From: Opitutaceae bacterium
GTDB taxonomy: Bacteria; Verrucomicrobiota; Verrucomicrobiia; Opitutales; Opitutaceae
Assembly (NCBI GenBank): GCA_016794625.1
Contig: JAEUGY010000016.1
Span: 1 to 64,000 of the forward strand
Direction of reading: 5' to 3'
DNA length: 64,000 nt
Shown: piece by piece, positions 1 through 7,470 of the stretch
How positions within the stretch are numbered: position 1 is the stretch's first letter
Layout of the letters: every line of letters begins with the position of its first letter
Made by a program: the position numbers and the translations under genes
Notes under the pieces: generated by a model
Database searches by the model: none
The model's input: the letters and a program-made list of their open reading frames with translations, nothing else
Told to the model about the DNA's origin: nothing

Positions 1-1814
1 CCGAAGCGGCGGGCGTACTGGCCGATGGACACCAGCAGCGGCATGGGATCGTCGTGCAGGGTGAGGCTTTCCAGTTTGAGCTCCTCGAGGCAGCGATCCC
101 CAAATTTTTCCAGATAGGCCTGGTAGCGGGCGGCGAACTCCGGTGCAGTCGGCACCCAGCGTTCGATCTCGGCGCGGGTGCCGGTGCAGAGCAGCGTCGT
201 GGCGGACACGTCGGCGGTGATGAGTGCGACGAGTTCACGCACGCGCTGGGCCGGTTCCGCGCTGATCATGCCGCCCTCACCGCAAAGCAGGTCGTTCTGC
301 AGGGAACCGTCGCGGTCATCGCACCAGCGGGCCGTCAGCTTCTTGGCGACGCCGTAGAAGATCATGGCGAAGAAGTCGTTCACCAGTGGCGCGTCCCACT
401 TCAGCAGAAGCTGGCGCTCCAGATCCCGGTAGTGCGCGGCCAGCTCGTCGGGACGCTGGTCCTCGAGGGCGACGGCGGGCGGAAGGAGCGCCGCGTTGAG
501 CCGCCGGTAGAAACGGGAGATTTGACGCGGGAGCGTGAGGTGATTGCGCAGCAGCCCGAAAGTCGCCCCGGTCAGCGCGAACGCGTCACGGATTTTCCCC
601 CACCGACCGACGGGCACGAGTTTCTCCAGCACTTCCGGCGGCAGCCCTTCCTTCACGCCCATCATCTGCTCCATGAAGCCGCGGTTGACGGAGAACCCCG
701 GCAGCAGGGCGAGCAGCCGGTACCAGCTGATCAGGTTGTAGAAGACCTGTCCCCGGATCAGCCCGAGCATGCGCGGAAAGAGATCGCGGTTCGCCTCCAC
801 CGTGCGCTCCGACACGCCCATCAGACGGGCGAATTCCCGGTAGACGGCTTCGTAAATGCTGCGGGCGAAGGAAAACGTCAGCGGTGTGGTGACCCCGCTG
901 TAGCTCTCGGCGATGTTGGCGTTGTCCCAGAGCGTCAACTCCCCGTCGGGATCGGCCAGCGGGCCGAGCGAGGTGATGGGACGCGATTGCAGCAGCCAGA
1001 TTTTGCCCCCGCTCAGCGCCCATTCGATATCCTGCGGACGCCCGAAGAACCGTGCGGTCGCCCGCGACAGCGCGGCCACGGTTTGGGCGTGCTCGTCGGT
1101 CAGCGCCGGGAGCGACCCCTTGGTCGGCGGCAGCGGGTGGGCGGCCAATCCCTCGGCGGAGCCCGGCGCGGCGAGATGGACCGTGGTCTTGCGGGCGATG
1201 GCGCGGTGCAGGACCCGGCCGTCGCGTCCGACGGTGAACGTATCCGCATCGCACTCACCCGAGACCAGCGACGATCCCAGCCCGAAGACCGCGGAGACGA
1301 TGGCATGGCCGCGATGCCCGCCGACCGGATCGGCACTGAAGGCCACGCCCGCCGAGTCGGCCTCGATCATGCGCTGTACGAGCACGGCGGTGGCGAGGGA
1401 CGATTCGGGCAGGCCCCGTTCCCGTCGGTAGGCGAGGATGCGCTCGCTGAAGCCCGAGCGCCAGACCGCCTCCACCTTTTCCAGCAGCCGGTCGAGCGGC
1501 ACGAAGAGATAACTGTCCAGCTGTCCCGCGAACGAGTGTTCGGCCCCGTCTTCGTCGACCGCGGATGAACGGACGGCAAAGAGCACCGGTTCCGTGGACA
1601 AGGCCCGGGCGGCGGCGAGAATGCCGTCGGCCATCCCCGCCTTGAGTTGGAACTCCGCGCCGATCCGGGAGGGCGGGAACGCCTCCGGCAGGATGACGAA
1701 CCACTCCGGGATGGGCAGGGCGGTGCCGCTCAGCCGCGCGAGCGCGCCGGCCTTGCCACCCAGCCGCGCGCCGGCGGGGATTCGGTCTTGGTGACGGATC
1801 AGGTGCGAGGTCAC
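1..1814 (-). CDS. PEP synthase / pyruvate phosphate dikinase-like protein (partial, runs off left edge)
   Basis: The minus-strand frame is open from GTG 1814 to the window edge (about 604 residues visible). The N-terminal ~320 residues have the ATP-grasp signature of PPDK_N proteins: GGKAGALARLS near the start, VRSSAVDEDGAEHSFAGQ, VQRMIEADSAGVAFSADP, and DIEWALSGGKIWLLQSRPIT. The helical middle region (AESYSGVTTPLTF, LIRGQVFYNLISWYRLL) is that of the PEP-synthase / rifampicin-phosphotransferase branch. The swivelling phospho-histidine domain would lie beyond the edge and cannot be checked. GTG 1814 is 6 bases from the stop of the UbiA gene, so the two are almost certainly cotranscribed. Family membership is clear. 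The acceptor (pyruvate, an antibiotic or a metabolite) is not known. A classical gluconeogenic PpsA would not be expected to sit behind a prenyltransferase. Confidence 0.85.
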   Translation of the reverse strand, partial: MTSHLIRHQDRIPAGARLGGKAGALARLSGTALPIPEWFVILPEAFPPSRIGAEFQLKAGMADGILAAARALSTEPVLFAVRSSAVDEDGAEHSFAGQLDSYLFVPLDRLLEKVEAVWRSGFSERILAYRRERGLPESSLATAVLVQRMIEADSAGVAFSADPVGGHRGHAIVSAVFGLGSSLVSGECDADTFTVGRDGRVLHRAIARKTTVHLAAPGSAEGLAAHPLPPTKGSLPALTDEHAQTVAALSRATARFFGRPQDIEWALSGGKIWLLQSRPITSLGPLADPDGELTLWDNANIAESYSGVTTPLTFSFARSIYEAVYREFARLMGVSERTVEANRDLFPRMLGLIRGQVFYNLISWYRLLALLPGFSVNRGFMEQMMGVKEGLPPEVLEKLVPVGRWGKIRDAFALTGATFGLLRNHLTLPRQISRFYRRLNAALLPPAVALEDQRPDELAAHYRDLERQLLLKWDAPLVNDFFAMIFYGVAKKLTARWCDDRDGSLQNDLLCGEGGMISAEPAQRVRELVALITADVSATTLLCTGTRAEIERWVPTAPEFAARYQAYLEKFGDRCLEELKLESLTLHDDPMPLLVSIGQYARRF

Positions 1815-1820
1815 GGGCGA

Positions 1821-2723
1821 CTAGGATTTGAGCCAAAGGGGAACGACGCCGAGCACCAAGTAGAGGGCGAGGGTCCAGACGCCCGAGAGCGTCTCGATCC
1901 GCTTGGACGCCTTGGGCTCGGGGGAGTGCAGGAAGGCGCGACCGCAGAGAGCCGCGACCACCAGGCAGGTTCCGAGCACTGCGAACAGCGGCGCGGCGAA
2001 GGCGATGCGCGCCCCCGCGAACCCGGCGCAGATGAGCGTCGCGCCCATCGCCGCCAGCCACGCCAGCACCGCGATGCGCGGACCCCAGAGCACCGAGTAG
2101 GTTTCGACGCCGGGTTCCTCCTGCCCGGGCGAGCGGATCTTGCGACCCAGTTCGATCACAATGCCGTTGCAGAAACTCGCCGCCAGAAACCAGAACAACC
2201 CGGGCGGCATCGTCCCTCCCGCGTACACCCAGTCGCACCCGGTCGCGAACCAGTCGACCAGCGGCATGATGGCCATGTGACTGAACAGATAGACCACCGG
2301 CCGGGCCTTCAGCCACGCGCGCACAAAAAACTCCCGGCTCATCAGGGCGAAATAGATCCAGGTGACGGCGAGCAGCCCGACCAGTTTCCAGCCGATGAGG
2401 AGGGCAAGGGCCAGCTGACCGACCGCCACGCCGACCCCGATCCAGGCGAGTTCGCGCAGGCGCACGAGGCCGCGTGGCACCGGGCGGTAGGGGCGGTATT
2501 TGGCGTCCTCTTCCTGATCCTTGAATTCGTCGGCGATACGCAGCAGCAGGAAGGAGCCGAGCGAGACCACAAACGCGACCGCGAACGAGCGCAGCGAAGG
2601 CGCCGTCGAGAACCCGCGCAGCAAGGCCGAGTAGCTCACCGCCGAGGCGCTGAACGCGAGGATCAGCGGGCCATGCGCGGCGAGAGGGAAACGCTCGCGC
2701 TGATAGATCCACCACCGGTTCAT
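1821..2723 (-). CDS. UbiA-family prenyltransferase
   Basis: This 300-residue integral membrane protein has about eight or nine hydrophobic helices. An Asp-rich loop reads RIADEFKDQEEDAKYRPYRP followed by VPRGLV, which matches the first prenyl-diphosphate/Mg-binding motif of UbiA enzymes and the usual conserved 'RP..rG' stretch. A second acidic, polar loop (ELGRKIRSPGQEEPG.ETY) lies around residue 195, where the second motif is expected. The family transfers prenyl groups to aromatic or other acceptors in the inner membrane. The substrate cannot be told from the sequence. The gene lies directly upstream of the PEP-synthase-like gene. It is separated from the HMG-CoA reductase gene by about 560 bases of repeat-rich DNA, so a common transcript is possible but unproven. 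Confidence 0.85.
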   Translation of the reverse strand: MNRWWIYQRERFPLAAHGPLILAFSASAVSYSALLRGFSTAPSLRSFAVAFVVSLGSFLLLRIADEFKDQEEDAKYRPYRPVPRGLVRLRELAWIGVGVAVGQLALALLIGWKLVGLLAVTWIYFALMSREFFVRAWLKARPVVYLFSHMAIMPLVDWFATGCDWVYAGGTMPPGLFWFLAASFCNGIVIELGRKIRSPGQEEPGVETYSVLWGPRIAVLAWLAAMGATLICAGFAGARIAFAAPLFAVLGTCLVVAALCGRAFLHSPEPKASKRIETLSGVWTLALYLVLGVVPLWLKS

Positions 2724-2957
2724 GCGGAAGGATTCGGATTAAGCGCGACGTCGCGGAGACGCGAAGGTCGGACGCGAAGAAGGCATCGACTCTGCATCCC
2801 GATGGGGGGCTGCCCCTTGCGGGCACGCCTGGCTTTGCAGACTGAATACCGTTGCATGGACGTGAGGTCCCAGGATGCCAGCAGGGTGTGGTTTTGGTTG
2901 CGCAGAGCGGTTGATCTTTCGACGCGAGGCGTGGCCGCGAGGGCCAGCCCTACAATG

Positions 2958-3061
2958 AGTGGGGTCGCCGACCCCGCGGAGGGGCGTGTTGCGTGTACAC
3001 ATCGGATCATGGAGGCGGGACCGGTGGGTCCCGTCGCGGCCTCAGCGAGGCCACCTCCAAC
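2958..3061 (+). repeat. Composite palindromic repeat A+B, copy 1
   Basis: Module A contains GGGGTCGCCGACCCC, a short hairpin. Module B contains two hairpins, GGGACCGGTGGGTCCC and GGCCTCAGCGAGGCC. The B end (CCACCTCCAAC) is complementary to the A start seen in other copies (GGTGGAGGTGGGG), so the whole element can fold on itself. The same arrangement recurs at 4766-4875 and, reversed, at 11574-11683. Confidence 0.85.
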
Positions 3062-3107
3062 GGAATCGTGTCTTGGCGCATCGTAGTGCGTTCCAAGGTC
3101 GGCGTTT

Positions 3108-3170
3108 GGTGGAGGTGGGGTCGCCGACCCCGCGGGGATTGGCGTCGCGTGAACACATCGGACCCTGGAG
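3108..3170 (+). repeat. Solo module A of the composite repeat
   Basis: It starts GGTGGAGGTGGGGTCGCC and continues into the same 'ggcgtcgcgtgaac' spacer found at 4796-4812. After this only a stub of module B (ctggaggagcagggcg) is left. It looks like a decayed composite element adjacent to copy 1. Confidence 0.75.
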
Positions 3171-3284
3171 GAGCAGGGCGTTTCCGGCGTCGGATGATAG
3201 AGCGGGTGCGCTGGCGCGCCCGCTCGAGGCGGTCCTAACCGACAGAATGTATCCATAGCGACCTACAATCGGTTGCTCCGCGCA

Positions 3285-4601
3285 TCATGTCGGTTCGTCG
3301 CCGGAAGGCGCTTCCGCGGCCGCCTTCCCGTTCTTCTGTCCCCGGGCGAGGCGGGCGTGGGCCTGGGTGAATTGACCGGCGGCGAGGGCGGCGATGATGG
3401 AGATTTCCCCGGCCAGCGCGAGGGCGGCGCAGACCTCGGAGAAGGCGCGGGCGTGGCCCGGGCCGGCGAGGCCGAGGATCTCCAGGCAGGCGCGCTGCGT
3501 GGGCAGCCCGGTGCCACCGCCCACCGTGCCGATGATCAAGTTGGGCAGCGTCACCGCGGCGTACAGTTCGCCCTCCGTCCCGACCTCGAAGCGGGTGACA
3601 CCGACCGCGGCTTCGGAGACACAGGCGGCGTCCTGCCCGCAGGCGATGAAGAGGGCGGTCAGGCCGTTCGAGTAGTGTCCCTGCACCCCAATTGTTCCGC
3701 TGAGCACGCCGCCGAGGGCGGACATGCGCCAGTAGTCCACCATCTTTTCCGGCGTGGTGTGGAGGTGGCGGGTGACCATTTTGCGGGAGATGCGCACCTC
3801 GGCGCTGACTTTGCGTCCGCGCACACCCTGGAGCGATTGGGCGCTGGCCTTCTTGTCGCCCGACATGTTGCTCTCGACGAAGAAATACTGCGGTTTCAGC
3901 GGGCACGCCGCGGCGATGTGGTCGCACACCGCCTGCGTGGCAATCGTCACCATGTTCTGCCCGGATGCATCGCCCGTGGTGAAATCGAACATCAGGTACA
4001 CATGATTGCCCTCGATGGCGAAACGCACGTCGAGCAGCCGACCGTGCCGCGTCGTGCCCTCGGCTGCGGCGCGCAGGTCCTCCATGTGCTGCAGGCACCA
4101 CTGCACGAAACTCCCCGCCTCAAGCAGCGTCCGGAAGGCGTAGGCCGGGGCCCGCGCCACGCCCTCATTGAGGATCAAGGTGGTGCAGCCCCCGGCGAGC
4201 GTCACCACACTCGCGCCGCGGTGATAACTCGCGACCAGTGCCGCCTCGGTCGTGGCCAGAGGCACGTAGTAATCGCCCTGGGCGCAGAGCCCGTTGACCC
4301 GCAGCGGCCCGGCCAGGCCCACGGGCAGGTTCACGGTGCCGATGAAGTTTTCGATGTTGCGGGCGTAAAGGTCATGACGGGACAGCGAGGCGGCGTCCGC
4401 AATCTCTGCCCGGGCCCCGGCGGCGTGTGGGATCAGCGCCCAGCGTTTTTCCACCACATCCGGGGATGATTGGGTGGCGAGCGGCACCCGCGGTGGCGAG
4501 GCGTGCTGTTTCGGAGCGAGCCGGCGGGCCAGTTCTTCGGGCGACAAGCCCGTCGAGAGGCGTTCCAGGTGATTCCGGGCCCGATCATGCGAGGCAGGCA
4601 T
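3285..4601 (-). CDS. Hydroxymethylglutaryl-CoA reductase (class I-like)
   Basis: This 438-residue enzyme is expected to reduce HMG-CoA to mevalonate. The class I blocks are in order: ENFIG..NLPVGLAGPL (84-100), ATTEA with the catalytic Glu near 119, GDASGQNM (210-217, where textbook class I enzymes have GDAMGMNM), SGDKKAS with the catalytic Lys at 250/251, GQDAA with the catalytic Asp at 324, and a C-terminal His at 415 (QFTQAHARL). All catalytic residues are present. ATG 4601 is preferred over GTG 4640 because homology starts well inside and the extra 13 residues look like untranslated leader. The gene is divergent from the sulfotransferase/P450/exporter operon. No other mevalonate gene is in the window, so this could be a dedicated supply step for a local product. 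Confidence 0.9.
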   Translation of the reverse strand: MPASHDRARNHLERLSTGLSPEELARRLAPKQHASPPRVPLATQSSPDVVEKRWALIPHAAGARAEIADAASLSRHDLYARNIENFIGTVNLPVGLAGPLRVNGLCAQGDYYVPLATTEAALVASYHRGASVVTLAGGCTTLILNEGVARAPAYAFRTLLEAGSFVQWCLQHMEDLRAAAEGTTRHGRLLDVRFAIEGNHVYLMFDFTTGDASGQNMVTIATQAVCDHIAAACPLKPQYFFVESNMSGDKKASAQSLQGVRGRKVSAEVRISRKMVTRHLHTTPEKMVDYWRMSALGGVLSGTIGVQGHYSNGLTALFIACGQDAACVSEAAVGVTRFEVGTEGELYAAVTLPNLIIGTVGGGTGLPTQRACLEILGLAGPGHARAFSEVCAALALAGEISIIAALAAGQFTQAHARLARGQKNGKAAAEAPSGDEPT

Positions 4602-4675
4602 GGCAGGTGTTAGGCGGAACGGGAGAGGCCCTTCAACCACGAAAGAAGGCCGGCCAGCCAGCCGGGGGCTGGCTG

Positions 4676-4711
4676 GAATGACGAATGACGAATTCCGAAT
4701 GACGAATGGCG
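4676..4711. repeat. AATGACGAA short tandem/inverted repeat
   Basis: The run gaatgacgaatgacgaattccgaatgacgaa contains three copies of the same 9-mer around a central gaattc palindrome. It lies in the untranslated gap between two divergent genes. Its function is unknown. Confidence 0.6.
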
Positions 4712-4765
4712 GAGGGAGCTGTAGGCCGGGACGTCATCACAAGTCTCGATCCGATGCCCACGCCC

Positions 4766-4875
4766 GGTGGAGGTGGGGTCGCCGACCCCGCAGGGATTGG
4801 CGTCGCGTGAAGAGAACGGACGACGGAGGCGGGACCGGTGGGTCCCGTCCCGGCCTCAACGAGGCCAGCTCCAAT
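4766..4875 (+). repeat. Composite palindromic repeat A+B, copy 2
   Basis: This complete element runs from GGTGGAGGTGGGGTCGCC to GGCCAGCTCCAATGG, with the A hairpin, the spacer ggcgtcgcgtgaa and both B hairpins. It overlaps the 5' part of a longer reading frame leading into the sulfotransferase. That is the reason the sulfotransferase start was moved downstream. Confidence 0.85.
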
Positions 4876-4942
4876 GGAAGGGGAAGGCAGTGGTTCCAGG
4901 AATTGCCTCGCCTCGGTCGGGGGGGCGCGTAACTCAGTCCGG

Positions 4943-6061
4943 ATGCGCGCCGCGCTCAAGCACCGCTGGAGCTTGTCCCATAACTACCTGGCCGGCATCA
5001 CTGCGGGCGCCTGGTGGCGGCTGTTGCGTGAGAACGACTTCGCGGTTTCTCCGGCTTACTGGCACCGGGCGGCGTTTATCTCGGTGACCAGCCTGCTCAA
5101 CGCCTGGTATGCCCGCCGCGAACGTCGCCGGTTTGGCGCCCTTGTTGCCGCGGCCCGGGTTCACCCGGAGCCGCTCTTCATCCTCGGGCACTGGCGCAGC
5201 GGCACGACCCACCTGCACAACCTGCTCGCCCTGGATGAGCGATTTGCCTTCGCCAACACCTACCAGGTGGTCAACCCGGCCACGTTTCTGACGACGGAGG
5301 ACGTGAACGCGAAGCGCTTTGCCTGGATGGTGCCGGCCAAGCGGTTGATGGACAATATGGCGCTGAGCTTTCAATCGCCTCAGGAGGAGGAATTTGCGCC
5401 AGCCTTGCTCTCCCTGCGCTCCCTTTACGTCGGCATGTCGTTCCCGCGCCGGATGGCGCATTATGAGCGTTTTCTGACCTTCGATCAGGCGACTCCGGCC
5501 GACGAGCAGGCGTGGAAGGCGGCGCACCTCGAGTTCACGCAAAAACTGTCCTACAAGTACGGTGGGCGTCCCCTGTTGTTGAAGTCGCCGCCCAATACCG
5601 CCCGCGTACGGATGCTGCGCGAGCTGTTTCCCCGGGCGCGGTTCGTGCACATCCATCGCGACCCCTACACCGTCTATCAAAGCCAGCTGAAGTTCTACGA
5701 CACCGTGCTCTGGCACACCTACCTCCAGCGACCGGATCGCACGCGGTTGGGCGATGAAATCCTCGCCCGGTACCGCACGGTCTTCGACGCCCTGTTCCGT
5801 GATGTGCCGTCGATTCCGGCGGGACAGTTCTGCGAGGTGTCGTTCGCGGAGCTCGAACAAGATCCCGTGGGCACGGTGGAACGCATCTATGCGACGCTGG
5901 GCATGGACGGATTCGCCCCGCTGCGCCCGAAACTCGAGACCTACGTGGGTTCGCTGCGGAACTACGAGAAAAACACCTTTGCGCCCCTCGACGAGCCGAC
6001 TCGCGCGAAGGTCCGTGCGGCGGCCGCCGCCTGTTTCGACCGCTGGGGCTATCCACGATGA
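4943..6061 (+). CDS. Sulfotransferase (Sulfotransfer_3 type)
   Basis: This 372-residue protein transfers sulfate from PAPS. The 5'-phosphosulfate loop FILGHWRSGTTHLHNLL is near residues 78-94, and the 3'-phosphate block RFVHIHRDPYTVYQSQ is near 233-248. LLLKSPPNTAR before the second block is also typical of the family. ATG 4943 was chosen because upstream in-frame codons lie in a repeat. A G-rich stretch sits about 17 bases upstream, so the ribosome site is weak. The stop overlaps the P450 start (ATGA), indicating translational coupling. The acceptor is likely a small hydroxylated lipid or terpenoid, given the neighbours, but this is inference. Confidence 0.85.
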   Translation: MRAALKHRWSLSHNYLAGITAGAWWRLLRENDFAVSPAYWHRAAFISVTSLLNAWYARRERRRFGALVAAARVHPEPLFILGHWRSGTTHLHNLLALDERFAFANTYQVVNPATFLTTEDVNAKRFAWMVPAKRLMDNMALSFQSPQEEEFAPALLSLRSLYVGMSFPRRMAHYERFLTFDQATPADEQAWKAAHLEFTQKLSYKYGGRPLLLKSPPNTARVRMLRELFPRARFVHIHRDPYTVYQSQLKFYDTVLWHTYLQRPDRTRLGDEILARYRTVFDALFRDVPSIPAGQFCEVSFAELEQDPVGTVERIYATLGMDGFAPLRPKLETYVGSLRNYEKNTFAPLDEPTRAKVRAAAAACFDRWGYPR

Positions 6062-7470
6062 AACGCGTGTCCCCCGACGCCCCCGACCGCCACGATCCAC
6101 CCGCAGCCGGGCGTGCGCCCAGCCCACCTGGCACCCGGGTTCTGGGCCACGCCCGGGCGTTCCAGCGCGATCCCTTGGGGTTCCTCCTCACCACGGCGCA
6201 GACCTGCGGGCCGGTGGCCCGGTTGAAACTCGGGCCGCTGACCTATCACCTCGTGTCGGATCCCACCCTGATTGCCGAGGTGCTGCAGGTCCGCCCCTCC
6301 AACTACCTGCGCGACACCCGCAGTTCCCGCCGCGTCCGGATGGTGACCGGGGAGAGCCTCCTGACCTCGGAAGGAACGGCCTGGCGACAGCAGCGTCAGG
6401 CCGTGCAGCCCATCTTCCATCACCGCAACCTGATGGACCTCGGTCGGACCATGCTGACGGTCGTCGACCAGGCCTGTGTGGGTTGGGAGCGCGCGGCGGC
6501 GACCGGGGCCACGCTCGACCTCGTGACCGAGATGAGCCGGTTGTCGTTTGCGGTCGCCGGGCGGTGCCTGCTCGGGGCGGAGGTTCAAGGTCGCGTCGGT
6601 GAGGTGGAGGCGGCGTTTCCTGTGCTGCTCGACGAGCTCTTTCGCCGCACGAGTGGGGTCGCCAATCTGCCGCTCTGGCTCCCCCTCCCGCGCCACCTTG
6701 CCTTCCGCCGCTCGCTGGCGGCGATCCACCGCATCGTGGCGGACATCATCGCCGACCGCCGTCGCGCCGGAGCCGGGTCGCGGCCGGCGACGGTGGACCT
6801 CCTGGGTTTGCTCCTGCAGGCGCGCACGGAACAAGGCGCGCTGCTCAGCGACGAGGACCTGCGCAACCATGTCGTCACGTTCCTGCTGGCGGGCCATGAG
6901 ACGACGGCGAGTGCGCTGACCTGGGCGTTTGCCCTCCTCGCGACCGCGCCTGCCGAGCTGGAGCACGTGCAGACCGAGCTGGATCGCGTGGCGTTCGATG
7001 CGCGTGAAACGGGAGCCATCGAAACCCTGCCGCAGCTGGAACAAATCAGTGCGGTGCTGCAGGAGACGCTCCGCCTGTATCCGTCGATCTGGATCGTCGA
7101 ACGGCGCGTGGTGGAGACGGACGATCTGGGGGGCTGGCGAATTCCCGCCGGCAGCGCGGTGGTGGTGGCGCCCTATGTCGTGCACCGCCAGCTTGGCCGC
7201 TGGGACCAGCCCGAGGTGTTCTGCCCGGCGCGATTTCGGACCAGTGAGCCGCCCCTGTTGCTGCGCGATGGTTATTTTCCCTTTGGCGCGGGACCGCACA
7301 CCTGCATCGGACAGCATTTCGCACTGATGGAGGCCAAGGTCATCCTGGCGACCCTGTTGTCGCGCTTCCGCGTGACCCTGCTGGAGGGCGCGCTGCCGGC
7401 GCCGGTGGGCGGCATCACCCTGCGACCCTCCGCGGCGGTGCCCATCCGGGTGGAACGGCGACGATCATGA
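6058..7470 (+). CDS. Cytochrome P450
   Basis: This 470-residue soluble-type P450 has the oxygen-binding I-helix AGHETTASALTWAF (about 280-293), the ExxR motif ETLRLYP, and the heme loop FPFGAGPHTCIG with the proximal Cys at 416. The overall pattern resembles the CYP4/CYP102-like bacterial group that often hydroxylates fatty acyl or isoprenoid chains. It overlaps both neighbours by 4 bases (sulfotransferase upstream, exporter downstream). No fused reductase is present, so external redox partners are needed and none is seen nearby. A hydroxylation followed by sulfation is the simplest pairing with the sulfotransferase. Confidence 0.92.
   Translation: MKRVSPDAPDRHDPPAAGRAPSPPGTRVLGHARAFQRDPLGFLLTTAQTCGPVARLKLGPLTYHLVSDPTLIAEVLQVRPSNYLRDTRSSRRVRMVTGESLLTSEGTAWRQQRQAVQPIFHHRNLMDLGRTMLTVVDQACVGWERAAATGATLDLVTEMSRLSFAVAGRCLLGAEVQGRVGEVEAAFPVLLDELFRRTSGVANLPLWLPLPRHLAFRRSLAAIHRIVADIIADRRRAGAGSRPATVDLLGLLLQARTEQGALLSDEDLRNHVVTFLLAGHETTASALTWAFALLATAPAELEHVQTELDRVAFDARETGAIETLPQLEQISAVLQETLRLYPSIWIVERRVVETDDLGGWRIPAGSAVVVAPYVVHRQLGRWDQPEVFCPARFRTSEPPLLLRDGYFPFGAGPHTCIGQHFALMEAKVILATLLSRFRVTLLEGALPAPVGGITLRPSAAVPIRVERRRS

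Larger units (their letters stand above)
2724..3284. other. Intergenic region of repeats, no gene seen
   Basis: No credible coding sequence is visible in these 561 bases. They hold a TGGCCGCGAGGGCCA hairpin at 2932-2946, a complete composite element at 2958-3061, and a solo left half with a truncated right half at about 3108-3185. Reading frames that cross the region translate palindromes and are not believable genes. Confidence 0.7.

Noticed and set aside
54..1568. 504-residue plus-strand open frame
   Set aside because: It is antisense to the PEP-synthase-like gene, with Arg/Gly/Glu-rich low-information sequence and no domain. The minus strand carries clear family motifs.
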